DNA from: Acanthochlamys bracteata
Lineage: Eukaryota > Streptophyta > Magnoliopsida > Pandanales > Velloziaceae
Length of the DNA stretch: 64,000 nt
Assembly: GCA_019914995.1 (NCBI GenBank)
Contig: CM034131.1
Location: 5,364,501 to 5,428,500, forward strand
Direction of reading: 5' to 3'
Position numbers and translations under genes: made by a program. Position 1 is the stretch's first letter. Every line of letters starts with the position of its first letter. The notes under the pieces are model-generated. The model did not search any database, was not told the DNA's origin, and saw only the letters and a program-made list of their open reading frames with translations. Of this stretch, positions 49,301-61,195 are shown one piece after another.

Positions 49301-50900
49301 TGCCAAATTATAATTTGAAGTACTCATGATCAATTTAATAAACAAAATCAAGCACAACGTCAAATATTTTGTGTGAAAACCCCACATTCGAGGAAAATTT
49401 TATAGGTCACACGGCCACCATAATCTTTTGCTATATCAAAATAGAGTTATACATATTCTTCTCTAGTTGATCCAAGTTAGATAATACACACACCAAAACA
49501 ACAACAAGAAAGAGATTTAGAACCACATCATAAGGGCTTAAAGAGGATGAATTGAATCAAGGGTCGGACTTCAAGCTTGGATTGGAACTCAATCTTTTTT
49601 ATTTTCCTCTCTTCCTCTCTCTTTTAATCTTTCTCTTTACTATCTACCTCTGCGATGTTGCTGTGCTACAGCTATGCTACTCTATTGCCTTAGTGAAGAG
49701 AAAAAAAAGAAGAAAAGTAGCGTTGGTAGTAGTGGCTACAGATGGATGAGAAGAGCACAAAGAGATCGAGCACTAACAGCAACCTGAGCTCTCTTTCTTT
49801 CTCTTTTTCGCTCTCAAAGTTGCATTCCCTTTTACTCATTGTGTTCCTTTTTTTTAATTTGTGGTGGAATTGCAAATTAAGATCACTATTATAGCAATCT
49901 CTAACAAATCATCCTTCATGACTACCTAAAGGATGAGAAGTGCTTCACTAACCTCGTATTCGCATTATATGCGAAGGCTTCTTCCAGTTTAGCATCTTGT
50001 AAACACATTGGTGATGCAAAGGCTTCCTCAAGGTTAGCATCTTAGCAAACACATTATCGTAATTCTTAACACTGTGAACTTTTTTAGAATGCAAAGTTTT
50101 GTTTTTTAAGCTAATCTCTGATCTAATGGTACTTTAGATCAGTTTGCTTAAATTTCGAATAAAAATTTGAATTCTTATTTAAATGAATGGTACTTAATTA
50201 TCACAAAGTATAACAAAAATATCTTACTTGAAGCCAAACGCTCACAGTAAACTTTACATTTAGAACATTTCGTACACGTTTCATTAGTGGCTATATACTT
50301 CGCTTTAGTGGTACATAAAAGAATACACTTTCGTAACTTAGATCTTCATGCCTTAATGGTACATAAATGAATGGCTATATACTATTAATCATAAAAAATC
50401 TTAATGCCTAAGATTTGCTTCCCCAATCCTAGGTATTTTATATCAAAAACTATACTGAGCACTTCTTTAATATGTCAATTTTGATAATTTTCTTTTCCAA
50501 CAATAAACATGTCATCAACATAAAACAAAAGCATCACAAACTACAACTTTCAAAGTTCCTCACATAAATATAAAAATCAGAGATATTTTTTGCATACCAA
50601 TGAATTTTCATGAAAGAGTCAAACTTCTTATAACATTGTTTGAAACTTACTTCAATCCGTACAAATTTTTATTCAACTTGTAAACTATATCTTCTTTGCA
50701 TTTAACTCTAAACAATTCAAGTTGCTCCATTTAGTTCTTCTCCTTCAAATCATCACGAAAGAGGACGGTTTTCACATCAAATTGCTCCAATTTTAAAAGA
50801 GTTTCATAGTTACAATCATATAAAACTCAATTATCCCAGTAGCTCATTGCATGTTCTTTCTTTATTGGTTGAGAAAATAGCGGCACAATGCATGAGTCAT
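49300..50900 (-). mobile_element. Decayed Ty1/copia RT fragment
   Basis: On the minus strand, 50800 down to 50630 reads FDVKTVLFRDDLKEKN, then MEQLELFRVKCKEDIVYKL and NKNLYGLK. These follow the conserved copia RT order DVKTAFLNG..L.E.IYMEQPEGF...CKL.KSLYGLKQ. Further on, 50540-50420 matches the segment around the YVDD site and the LGMxI stretch. Many stops interrupt it. 49340-49520, with GTGTGAAAACCCCACATTCG, may belong to a linked non-coding part or LTR. Two ~40-bp imperfect direct repeats (GCGAAGGCTTCTTCCAG/GCAAAGGCTTCCTCAAG) start at 49971 and 50017. Outer limits are approximate. Confidence 0.62.
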
Positions 50901-51374
50901 GGAATTAAGAATTCCTTAGGTGAAATGAATAACAAAATTATGATATAATAAATTACCAATCTGGTAGATAAGTTTGCAACTGTTCATCTAATATTAGATA
51001 ATGCCTAACTAAATGGTTGACTAGTTACATCTACTCATCATCCAATTCAATTTTTAAAGAAGCATTTCCAATGACTTATCCTATCTAAAGTTAAATGCTT
51101 CAATAATTCTAAGAGAACACCAGGAAGACATAACCAAGAAACTCCATTCTTAGGTCTTCTTCTAGAATTGCATGAAAAAGAATTTAAAGGAGTAGTGATG
51201 TCTAGTCATGTGCCTAATAGCTGAAACTATAAGAAGTCAAGATGTAGTAACTTGAGTAATGCTAGATAGATCCTTGAATTGCCTTTGTTTTAGAAAATAT
51301 GTGAAAAATGATATTTTCAAGTCAATTTCGTCTAGTTGCTATGAAATATATTGTTAACTTGTGAAAGAATTAAT

Positions 51375-52175
51375 TAGTCATACACTTTTGTGCATAGGCA
51401 TTGACTAAATTATGTATATGGTCAGAAACAACGTCATCACCTGAGCCATCATAGCCTCCAAGAACTAAAATACGCCATTAAATTAATTTTTCATTTACAT
51501 TGAGTGTTGTGTACGCCACCACATTTGATATCAAACCTGCTCCTTCATCTTATTAAGTAGCTCTTTTAGCTCCTCCTGCTGGTTTAGAAAATTAATCAAT
51601 AATTTGTAAGTAGTGGTGCACAGCTGGCACCCACTTTCAGCCATCTACTCGAACATCTCAATAACCTTGCCATACCACCTTACCTTGCGATGGGCATCAA
51701 TCAAAGCACTTCATTTTACTTCATCCATCTCTATTCCTTTCTCTATATCCAGTCAAATGCATCCATCGAAAGTTGAAGATAATTATACTTGGTAAAAATA
51801 TTGATCATCAGCATTATACGATGCTTGTAGAGCCGAACACCATTCTTTCTCATGCTTTAAGACTATTCGTAATCCTCTTATACCTAAAGCTAGCCAAAAT
51901 CCTAACGAAAACATAAGAATCAGCCGTATGTTCTTCGCATCCATCTCCTTCAACAAAATTCACACACTCTCCCATCACTCAACATTTTTATATGCATCAA
52001 TAAGCAAAGTTTAAGGTTGTTCACCAGGGGATACTTAGCGAGCTCCATATCCTTGAACGCAAACTCAGCATCCTTAGTGAATGTTTTTGACATAGCCCTT
52101 TAACAAAGCATTATAAGCACTGGTGCACGAGCACAGGCCAACCGAATGCAACTCAGAGAACATAGTCTCAACTAC
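51375..52175 (-). pseudogene. PPR protein pseudogene, CRP1/At5g42310-like
   Basis: The minus strand, allowing frameshifts and stops, gives an ordered series of pentatricopeptide repeats: FSELHSVGL...SAYNALLKGYVK, LLIDAYKN...WESV.ILLKEMDAKNIR, a DAHRK..WYGK-type repeat with MFE.MAESGC, CTTTYK.LIN, and finally LVNAYAQK. This order corresponds to the C-terminal half of CRP1-type PPR proteins, which in Arabidopsis and maize act in chloroplast mRNA translation and processing. At least six stops or shifts break the frame, so no protein can be made. Nothing after the AYAQ repeat is recognisable. A copia element starts 270 bp upstream (minus sense). A possible N-terminal piece lies beyond it at 57068-57304. 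Confidence 0.75.
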
Positions 52176-52444
52176 TATGACTCATTTAGAAAAATTAAGA
52201 GAAAAGTCAAAGCAAGTGTATGTAATATTTGAATGGAGATTAAACACTGATGTTGATAAGAACGCAAACATTGTAAGTAATAAAGATGAAATCGAATTAA
52301 ACGAAGGAGATAAATGAAGCAGTTTAGCCGTTGATCGACGGTCATTACGAAATAAGAATTAGATTTTAATAAAATACATATATCATGAGAGGAGTAGATT
52401 GTGGCGTTAAAGTCATAGAACGAAGCGGCAGCAAATGTTGAAGA

Positions 52445-52662
52445 TGAGCGTTTGAGAGAAAGATGTAATTGATGAATATAATGATCTTTTCTCATTCTTA
52501 TTGACATGCTTATTACAGTATGTATACAAAATATGAGTAAGATATAAAAAGAACTTTGTAACTAATCTAGCTACTTTGTGCTACATATGGGTTGCAATAT
52601 ATGCATAATCATTTACAGTTGAGGAGATAAATATGATAGGCATGCATTATGAAATTGTCCGA
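52445..52662 (-). repeat. 3' LTR of copia element
   Basis: 218 bp, about 70% like the 5' LTR (shared GTTTGAGAGAAA, TACAAAATATGAG, AAGATATAAAAA, TTATGAAATT). The minus-sense end reads ...CTCAAACGCTCA. The outer terminus differs from the partner by point changes. Confidence 0.78.
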
Positions 52663-55600
52663 TTATGCCTCCTGAAGATGATGTTCTTCGAAAAAGAACA
52701 CTAGTCTTGACCCGAAGGTTATGTGTCATTGATGAGAAAGTAAGTTGTTGGTGCATTAGCCAATTGATGAAGGAGATGTGGGAGACTTGAATATCTTCAT
52801 TTTGCACTTTTTTCGAACAAAGTGCAAGTATATGGTAATATCACAAGAGTGAGAAAATGATTTGCATAGAGATATTTCACTCTAATATTATCATAGTAAC
52901 CTATAGATGTTGTGGATAATATAACCCATATTCTCTTAAAAAGGATTGAATCCATGTCAATTCAGGGATAGTAGAGAAAATGGCTCGATATAATGCTTCG
53001 GTAGAGGAAGGAGCAATGATTTGTTATTTCATAGAACTCTAGCTATTTGCATTGTGACTGAGAAACACAATGTGTGCATTAGTTGATGTTCGATCATCAA
53101 GATTACCTACCCAGTCAGAATCAAAGGAGCCATATAGGAGTAATGGTGAATTTCGTTGAAGGAATAACCATGTGTATTATTCAATGTGGATAACGAAGGA
53201 GTTGTTTGATAGTAATGTGATGTTGCTGGATTGGTTGGTGCATTAATTGGGACAGTTTTATTAACACAACATCTAAATGGATAAAAGACAAGCATTGTAA
53301 CCTCTATACCAAATCGATATTCAATAGAATCTGTCAAAAAAGTACCATCTTAGAGACTTTGTACATGATTTGGTGATATTAGTGTTTGAATGCAATTGTC
53401 AATAAACATATTGGTTTCATCCAGAAGTTCAAGAATGTAGCGCTAGAACAAAAGGACAATATTTTTTTATGGGATAACTTCAACACCAACGAATATGAAT
53501 GAGTACCAAGATTTTTAATGAAAAATTTAACCGCTAGTTGATGTACACAATTGTTGAGGAGATGGTACCCACTATTTGTAAGAATTTAAATCATCCACAT
53601 ATACTAAAAGGTACAAGATTAGGTGCATTTTTGTATATAAATATATCTATCTTTGGAGTTGACAAATCGAAAGAAAAGGAGATAGTGATGAAGCTCATCA
53701 TAACCATGCTCTTGGCGCCTGTTTAAAGCCATAGTGCCTTCATTAAATGGAACACATGCGTGGGATTGTTCTAATCAATAAAATTCGGTAGTTGGTTCAT
53801 GTAAATATCTTCAGTTAAATGCTCATGTAGGAAAGTATTATTGATATCAAGTTGTCGGAGTGACCGACTTGGTGATAATGTAAGGCTGAGAATAATCCAA
53901 ACAATAATTAGTTTAACTACAGAGATGAATGTCTCACAATAGTTAATAATGGATGTTGGTGAAAATCTGTATTCACACTGCAGTCTTTGTAATGATTAAC
54001 TGAACCATCAACATTTCGTTTAGTATGGAACATCCTCTTGCCACCAACCTATTTTTCTTAGGGGTGTGAAGGTACAAGAGTCAAAGTGTTGTTGCGTAGA
54101 AGTGCATTGAAATCATTAGCTCATTACCGCACACCATTGAGGTTGTTTGAGGGCTTGAGTGAGGAAGTGGATTCCGGTTGATGTGTGATTAAGTGTAGAG
54201 TGGTGAGGCTGAGTTGGTCAGTGATTTGTGGATATTATTATTGGCGTGAGTTGTTATAGAGTGATGGTTGCAGGAGGGAGGTCATGGTGGTTTTGGTGTG
54301 GAATTAGTGGAAGGAGAATATGTTGTGGAAGTGTAGGGAAAAATGCAAGAGAATTTTCGATTGGGAGCATATCTTGCAAGTCATGACCGCATTTGGTTTA
54401 TAAGTTATCACATCTTCACCAAATAGTTTAGAGGACATGTCAAGTTTGAAAGTTGGTGAGAAAATGAAATATTGATTCCACAAACTCGACATGACGGAAT
54501 GTGTAAATATTTTGAAATTGGTATCATAACAAACCTATGCACTATTTCAGACGCATAGCCAACAAAGACGCATGGCTGAGATTGAAAGCATAGTTTATGA
54601 GTCCCATATGACCCAAGGCAAAGGATTACAAAGACAACCAAACACCTTTAGTTTGACACAATTACAAGGGGTGCCAAATAATTTTTCAAATGACAATGTC
54701 ATGAAGAGTTGAACCTTTGGCATACGGTTAATAAGGTATACGGCAGTAATAAAGGCATGTGGCCAGATTGTATAGTAATGTGTGCATAATGGTGTAAAGT
54801 GAGTTCTGTTTTAACAATGTGATGATGACGACATTCTGAAAAACCATTAGTTTTTTAGGTATATGGTGGAGTACTGCGATTAGAGTTGTCATTATAATAA
54901 GAAAAACTTTTAATGATATGTATCCATCACCATTGTATGTGTAGAATGTAGTAAAAGACCAATCAAAATATATTTTTACTAATACTTTGAAGCGGATAGA
55001 AAGGCCAGGAACATCGGTTTTGTGTTTGAGATGATAGAGCCAAATATATTGAGTGAAATGATCAACAAATATAAGATAATATTTGTAACCATTGTAGGAA
55101 ACAATTGAGATTGTCCACACATTAGAATATTAATATTTTTAAGAGATGATACTTGCAATAGTTAAAGTAGAAAATGGCAACTCGTAATGACAAAAAAAGT
55201 GCGATAGGAAATTAAATGACTCAAGGCATTGTACAATAGATAGCCAAGACAATTTGTGCCGTTTATCCATAAAGAGAAGCCTTTATGAAATGAATCCAGT
55301 AGCAGGATTAGTAATTGGCATTGACCGCAGCCACCCAAAAATACTATTTCTAGTCGTGACTTACAAGAGGGCTGCCCCCATGCGATGATCCTTCACACAA
55401 AAATAAGATGGTGAGAATTCAATAAAAATATTATTGTTGGAAAAAAAATTTAGACATATATCAATTCTTTTTCATAGATGGAACACATAAAATATTATTA
55501 GGAAAAAAGCATTGGGATGATGTTAGCAATGTGGTTAATTTAGTGCGGCCGGTAAATAGTCAAGAACCAACCCTCATGTGAATGTTTTTTGGAAAAAACT

Positions 55601-56711
55601 ACTCATATTGAGATAAGTTGTGGAGATCTGTTGTACATGATGAGACGCACCGGAGTTGAAAAGTCATTCAGTTTTTGATTGAGGAAAAAAAACTAGAATG
55701 AGAGCTTAAGAAATTAGCAAAATGGGCTTGAGGTGGGTGGGCAGATTCGGTTTAAGTTTAAGTGTTTGTTGGAAGACCAAAGCATATATGAATACATAGG
55801 ACAACGTTGTAGGGAATGGGCCTGCTCATGACGTGATTGGCATTTCGCAAGGTTGTACAAGTTGTTTTTAAGATGGGAACAAAGTAAAGTTTCAAATTTT
55901 AGGATATAAACTTCTATTGGCTTGTGCTGAGTGGCATGCATGATTTTGTGGTTGGAATTTTGAATTTTGTGCGGAGATTTTTATGTTGGATTTGCATATG
56001 CGAACATGCTCGAATGATTGGCTTTTTTTTTTTACTTCAAACTTGAGTTTGGTTTATAATCAATGAGCTTTTCATACAACTCTTAAAATGAAATAAGGTT
56101 TCACGAACATGTGTGGCCGAGCGGAGATTTTCGTAGTCTTCATCCAGACCACCCAGAATTTTTAGTGCAAGGTCATCATTGTCAATGGAAATTTTTAGCA
56201 TGGCGTGTTCATAGCAATAGCTTTTGCATGTGGTAAATACTCGATGATCTTTTTTAGTTGGTTGATCCATCCACAAGTTAGTTTGCCATACATATTAGCA
56301 AAAATATTCCATGCTACTCAAGATGCAATAGTAGAGGCAATAAAGGGTACAATGGATAGACAGATCCGAATATAGCACTTAAAATCAATCAGTCATGCTA
56401 AATCAAATTTGATAATTCAGATTTGGAGCACTATTGATTGTTTCCTCTAAATAAGTTTGGATTCATCAATAATCCCATGAAATTATCCTATTAAAATTGC
56501 ATTAAATTGAAAACGTCACGTCGAATAATTAGAGTTGTAACTTTTATGGAGATTTGTGCAGTTGTGTTGATTGAGATGAGGGAGGAAGTGTTGCAAGAAG
56601 ATTAATAATAGCATGGATTTCTTGGGTAGTGGAGGTGGAGAAATTTTCTTTAGTGTAAGGTGTTTAGAGCTCGGCCATCAAGAATAAGAAGAAATGAGAC
56701 TCGTTTGAGTT

Positions 56712-56728
56712 TTATGGCTCTAGTACCA
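56712..56728 (-). other. Primer-binding site
   Basis: TGGTACTAGAGCCATAA lies directly inside the 5' LTR. The TGGTA-AGAGC pattern is the usual initiator-Met tRNA complement of plant copia elements, with small changes. Confidence 0.75.
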
Positions 56729-56951
56729 TGATAGTTTGAGAGAAAATTGTAATTGAAGAATAAAATAATTTTTCTTCATTCTCATTCATATGCTGATTGC
56801 AATATTTATACAAAATATGAGCAAGATATAAAAAAATCTGTCACTAATATATTTACAATTATGCTACACAATATTAGGCTGCAATTGTACCACAGAATTA
56901 TTGATAATTAAATAGATAAAAATAATTGGTATGGATTATGAAATTATCTCA
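56729..56951 (-). repeat. 5' LTR of copia element
   Basis: 223 bp; minus-sense start TGAGATAATTTCATAATCC and end CTCAAACTATCA. The strong divergence from the 3' LTR indicates an old insertion. Confidence 0.78.
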
Positions 56952-57067
56952 TTAGAAGGACAAGACGAGAGGGATTTGATCAGACCGTACCATATCAAAG
57001 TGGGAATAATACTTTAGAGCTCGGCAATATGGAGTTCAGTCGATTGGAAAGGAGTGGAAAAGAGAAA

Positions 57068-57304
57068 TCAATGAGAAGAGGAAAACGTACCTGCAAAAAT
57101 TTGAAGTGAGAGAGTCGAAAGTGAGCATAGTAAAGATGCAGAAGTAGAGACGGAAGTGGTAGCAGAGGAGGTGGGTGAGGCGGACACGAGGACAAGCTGC
57201 GGTGGTGATGGCAGTGATGAGAGATCAAACATTTTTTTGGAGTTTGGAAATTCGTTGTGTTTTTGTTGGTTGATGGAGAAAAATGACGAGGGAATGGGTA
57301 GCAT
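57068..57304 (-). pseudogene. Possible 5' exon of the split PPR locus
   Basis: A minus-strand ATG at 57304 opens MLPIPSSFFSINQQKHNEF and continues Ser/Thr/Pro-rich for 74 codons to an AG|GTACGT junction at 57083/57082. The read resembles a chloroplast transit peptide (hydroxylated, few acidic residues). The position suits the N-terminus of the CRP1-like locus whose C-terminal half lies at 51375-52175 beyond the copia insertion. Such Ser-rich reads can arise by chance, so the link is an inference. Confidence 0.38.
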
Positions 57305-57674
57305 AATTAACAGAAAGCAAGAGTTGATAGGATTTTTTTGAATTTGTTACAATAGGTAGGGTTCTAAAATAAATATAATATTTCTAGTATTGACAAATTA
57401 TAGATCAGGGCTTTGTTTTGGGCCGAAGGCATTAGAGATTTGAAATCATGCATATAAATGGATAAGATATAAGGATGCACATTGGGAGCTCTAAAATTTG
57501 ATCTCATGCTAGTTATATTGTTTCTATTAGGAGTTATGAAAGCATTTTTGGCAATACCTACTTAACTTGGGTGATAAGGTCACTTTGCTATCATTTAATA
57601 TTCAAAGTGGCCTTTGATTCACTTCTACAACATAATATATTCAAGTATTAAGTTATTAAATTATTGTATTATTA
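57305..57674. other. Spacer, nothing recognised
   Basis: If the minus-strand ATG at 57304 is real, this is its upstream region; no clear TATA box in the right place was found. Confidence 0.4.
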
Positions 57675-57930
57675 AGTGTGCTTTTGGCTTTCCATTTTTC
57701 TAACGGAGCTTTTTAATTTTTCATTTCATATTTTAAATACATATTTTATAATTACGTAAAAAATTTATTTAAAATTTTAGAAAGTGTAAAAAAATTCTAC
57801 GTAATGAGATCTTTTTATTGTATATTTTTATTTTTTTGGAAGTAAGAAAAATATAGTTCGTTTTTCAAAAAGGACAAAAATACTCTCCATTTTAGAAAAG
57901 CTCTATTTTATAAGCAATCCCAAACGCATA
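57675..57930 (-). mobile_element. MITE, GCGTTTGG family (copy 4, inverted)
   Basis: In reverse orientation it ends TAAGCAATCCCAAACGC, and its interior (ATTACGTAAAAAATTT, TCTACGTAATGAGATC, GTTCGTTTTTCAAAAAGG) is the complement of the copies at 33703-35862. The other end, GTGTGCTTTTGGC, is diverged. Confidence 0.68.
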
Positions 57931-58449
57931 TATTGCTATATAAGATTTTAGATTTTTTAATCATAAATTGATCTTATACTCACAATTTCTAACATAATAC
58001 CGTATTCAGTGCTACAAAGTAGGTTCTATGCCTCTTGACGCTATATAAGATGTTGGTAAATAGCAATAAAAAGAAATCAGTGGAAGCAATATCATATACT
58101 AAATCATATTGTGATATTCATAAATAGTATAGAGTGTGTTTTCTCTTAGTTAAACCTTAGATGAGGGTGCCCAAGTCTCCACTATATGTCATATTATTAA
58201 TGTTGACATAATAGGGGTCAATCTTCATGAATGATTCCACATAGTAATTTGTGCAGAATTAGATAACATGTAAGTTTAGATTGTAATAAACAAAAGAATA
58301 AGAGAATTATTATGGAAAATCCTCAACTAGATACAAAGCATCACTTCAGCGTACAAGGCGAGGTAAACATTACACTACCACATAATCTTTCAGTACTGAT
58401 CTAACTTGTAAGCGATTGCCTTATTGGCTTGATCCACTCTAGGATGCTG
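57931..58449. other. Spacer, nothing recognised
   Basis: AT-rich DNA leading into the gypsy fragment. No gene seen. Confidence 0.45.
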
Positions 58450-60265
58450 AAGGCCCATAGAAGCAACACTGGAGTTTGTGGTGACATCACTCTTCTATGA
58501 AAAACCTACTAATAAGATTGCAATTTCAAAAATTGGATCTCCTGGCTAGAGCGCTTGTCCCAATAATGGCTATCAAACACTTTTCATGCGGTCCCAATGA
58601 TAGCACAAATCATGAAGAATGGCATCATGTTCCTATGCTTTGAGCCAAGGTCATTAAAGCCAAGTGGTCCTATTTCATATGAAACCAAAAGAGGAAGGTG
58701 GCCTGCCGTGAATTGCTTCAAAAGGGAAAAATTTTGAGTGACTGATTTAATATCAGTATTATAGGAGTAATTTGCCCAGTGCATCCATAACATATTGGTG
58801 TTTCCCTACAAAGCGATGTTGTTAAGTTTTCTAATTCATGATTTCGATCTAGCGATGTAGTTTATAGTGACATGTCGTTCATATATGAAAAAAGGTTCCT
58901 TATAGGCAATGTAGTTCCTGCCAAAGCTCATTGAGAAAAATCAAGTCCTGGTTGGATTCATTAAAATCCAAATAATCGTGTAATCGAACCACTTCTTGGA
59001 CAAATGCTGCAACATGTATCAAGGAAAGGTTATCAGAGGAAGTGAAGTAATGGCCAAAAGGAAGATTGCTGTGTTGCGAATGCCCTAAGGGAAGCTGACG
59101 AATAACGAGACAGTGCATGGACACCAGCTCTATATTTAATCTAATTATCATAACTCAGTAGTTTGATCAGCCATTTATGCTGATCAAGAGAGGAGAAACG
59201 CTGCTTCAATAGGTACTTCAAATTGAGGTGATAAGTCTACATGATGATGGAACGACGGCCCATAAGATACAATGTAATCGCTGAATGGAGAAACCAAAGC
59301 GTCAATTCTTTTTTATAGGTGGACTTGGCAAGAGCAGCAATTATGAGTAACATACTGAAATATGCAATGGTTTTGTTATCTTCAGACGTAACAGCATCGA
59401 TCCCCATGTCATATGTATCTATCTCGACGGTGAATAGCTGTGAAAAGTCAGGAGTGCCTAAGGTAGTGTTTAGAAGTGTTTTTTAACTCTTTTTCATTCT
59501 AATTTTATTTAAATTTTTCAAAAAAATCTTGTATAATATTTTATAAATTTTTTAATTTTAAAAATATAAAAAAATTATACGTCATCATCAGATCTTATTA
59601 TTATCTATTTGTATTATTTTTTAATAAAAAAATAAAATACATTTTAAAAAAATTTTTAAAATATTTTTTATTTTAGAAAATGTTTTATAAAAAGCACTCC
59701 AAAAAATAGAGGTATGGCCACGGCTTTTCCGAGCAGTTGGAAAACATCCTCTGCTTCCAGAACCACATACAAAGGCATCTTTCTATAGACATTCTGCCAA
59801 GGGAATCGCGAGAAATCCATAACCCTTGATGAAGCGTCTATAGTATTTTGTGAGGCTGAGGAACCCCCACAAACAGCCTTGAAAGTCCAAACAGGCCAAT
59901 CCAACATCGTCTGAATTTTAGATTGATCTATAGGCAACCAAATTTTAGAGGTTCACATTTGTTCGTCCTACGAAACAAAGAAGACCACAGCCAAAGTGCT
60001 GCAAGTGTTACTGCCAAGAGGCACTTAGATAACGATCTCACAAAAAATAAAACCAGAGCAAACTTTCGAACGTAGGGATAAAACACCTCATTCGTCAATA
60101 GAAAGATGGCTGGGGCATTGGTTAAACCAAATGCAATAATGAGAAAAGAGTAATGTTCGTCAGGGTTCTGAAGACCAACACAGCCAAAGCAAGTGCGAGG
60201 TCCCCAACTTATGCGCATGCGTGATGGTTGTCTCCTGAGTGTCATCGCTAGCAATCGTATCATTG
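58450..60265 (-). mobile_element. Ty3/gypsy pol fragment (RT, RNase H, integrase)
   Basis: On the minus strand, 60263-59940 includes SFLIIAFGLTNAPAIF then NEVFYPYVRKFALV, the RT core of plant gypsy elements. 59937-59760 gives SKIQTMLDWPV, typical of the RT/RNase H connection. After a MITE (59462-59708), 59460-59155 reads VEIDTYDMGIDAV and then KYLLKQRFSSLDQHKWLIKLLSYD, which is RNase H. 59150-58900 has HVAAFVQEVVRLHDYLD and FLNELWQELH, and 58793-58584 has HWANYSYNTDIKS and GHLPLLVSYEIG, both from the integrase. Order RT-RH-IN is that of gypsy. It is full of stops, and no LTR or Gag was found. The lower limit is approximate. Confidence 0.84.
59462..59708. mobile_element. MITE nested in gypsy pol
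   Basis: It starts GGTAGTGTTTAGAAGTG and ends TAAAAAGCACTCCAAAAAA, inverted ends of a widespread plant MITE type. The inner part is AT-only. It sits exactly between protein segments that are adjacent in intact gypsy elements, so the boundaries are well supported. Confidence 0.7.
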
Positions 60266-60974
60266 GAGCACAAGGAAAAGAAGCTCACTATTCAAGCTAA
60301 GCTCAGTTAATTAGTAATATTGTTTTTGCAGACATGAATTTAATTGTTTGTCTTCTAAAAGTTGACAAGTAAAACTTTGGTTGATAATGACATGAACCAG
60401 TGACTTTAGAAAAGCTTCACATCCTTTTTTTTCTGTTTTCTCTGGAGTCATAAGATATTTGCTTTACATTATGTACATGATCATAATTAACAATAATGTA
60501 GGGAAAAAACCCTGCTTTAGGTCATAATCCATCAGCTAATTAAACTTTACAAGATTTTACTTTGTACTTTCAGTTGTTTATCAGGTTTACAATTAGATTC
60601 CTTCTTTTCTTCCTACAATTAACACCCTCAGCGCATGATTCTAGTGATGATGTGAAACACAATCTATGTTCTTATAAGCATTTTCTTAAAACTAACAACA
60701 GCAGTGCATTGTTTCAGTCTTCTAGGTAGATCATGACAGTAGCTAGCAATCCAAGTTTTTTTGCCAGACATTTGCTGAACCAAGAAGACATGAAGCAACA
60801 TGCCCCTGTTCCTAAACTTAAAAAAAAAGTGCATGAAGCCAGACTAAACTAAAACTTGCCTGGCTCCAAAAATATTGAAGCAAATTCACGTGTTGATGGC
60901 TCTCTTGCTTCTTCTCATTAATAGGTTCAACTCCTCTTGCACTATCTTAAAAGAATGAATGTTTTTTTATTAGA
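60266..60974. other. Spacer, nothing recognised
   Basis: No gene or element ends seen. A poly-A run occurs at 60820-60828. Confidence 0.45.
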
Positions 60975-61195
60975 GTGCGTTTGGAATTATTTATAAAATA
61001 TAATTTTTTAAAATGTAGAATATTTTTATTTTTTTAAAAATAAGTTCTATTTTTTTAATTTTAAAAAAATAATAAAAATATACAATAAAAAAATTTCATT
61101 ACGTAAAATTTTTTTATATTTTTTAATTTTTTGAATAAATTTTTTAAATACTTATAAAATATATATTAAAAAATATAAAATTAAAAAATTAAAAA
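60975..61195 (+). mobile_element. MITE, GCGTTTGG family (copy 5, right end eroded)
   Basis: It starts GTGCGTTTGGAATTATTTAT and has the family interior (AAAATAATAAAAATATACAA, TTCATTACGTAAAATTTTT), but the expected CCAAACGC right terminus is missing. Length about 220 bp. Confidence 0.6.

Larger units (their letters stand above)
52445..56951 (-). mobile_element. Ty1/copia retrotransposon, near full length, decayed
   Basis: Both short LTRs are present (52445-52662 and 56729-56951) and define a 4507-bp element on the minus strand. The primer-binding site TGGTACTAGAGCCATAA (56728-56712) abuts the 5' LTR and resembles the complement of initiator tRNA-Met. In minus order I see Gag (about 56450-56040, with DDLALKILGGLDEDYENL), integrase (55120-54730, with YNGYKYYLIFVDHF and YIWLY), the post-integrase segment (54640-54480, QPCVFVGYAS), RT (53760-53340, KALYG-like read then LVYVDD at 53601-53590) and RNase H (53130-52620, FDSDWVGNLDDRTST). 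Order PR-IN-RT-RH is that of copia. Stops and shifts in every domain make it defective. Confidence 0.88.
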
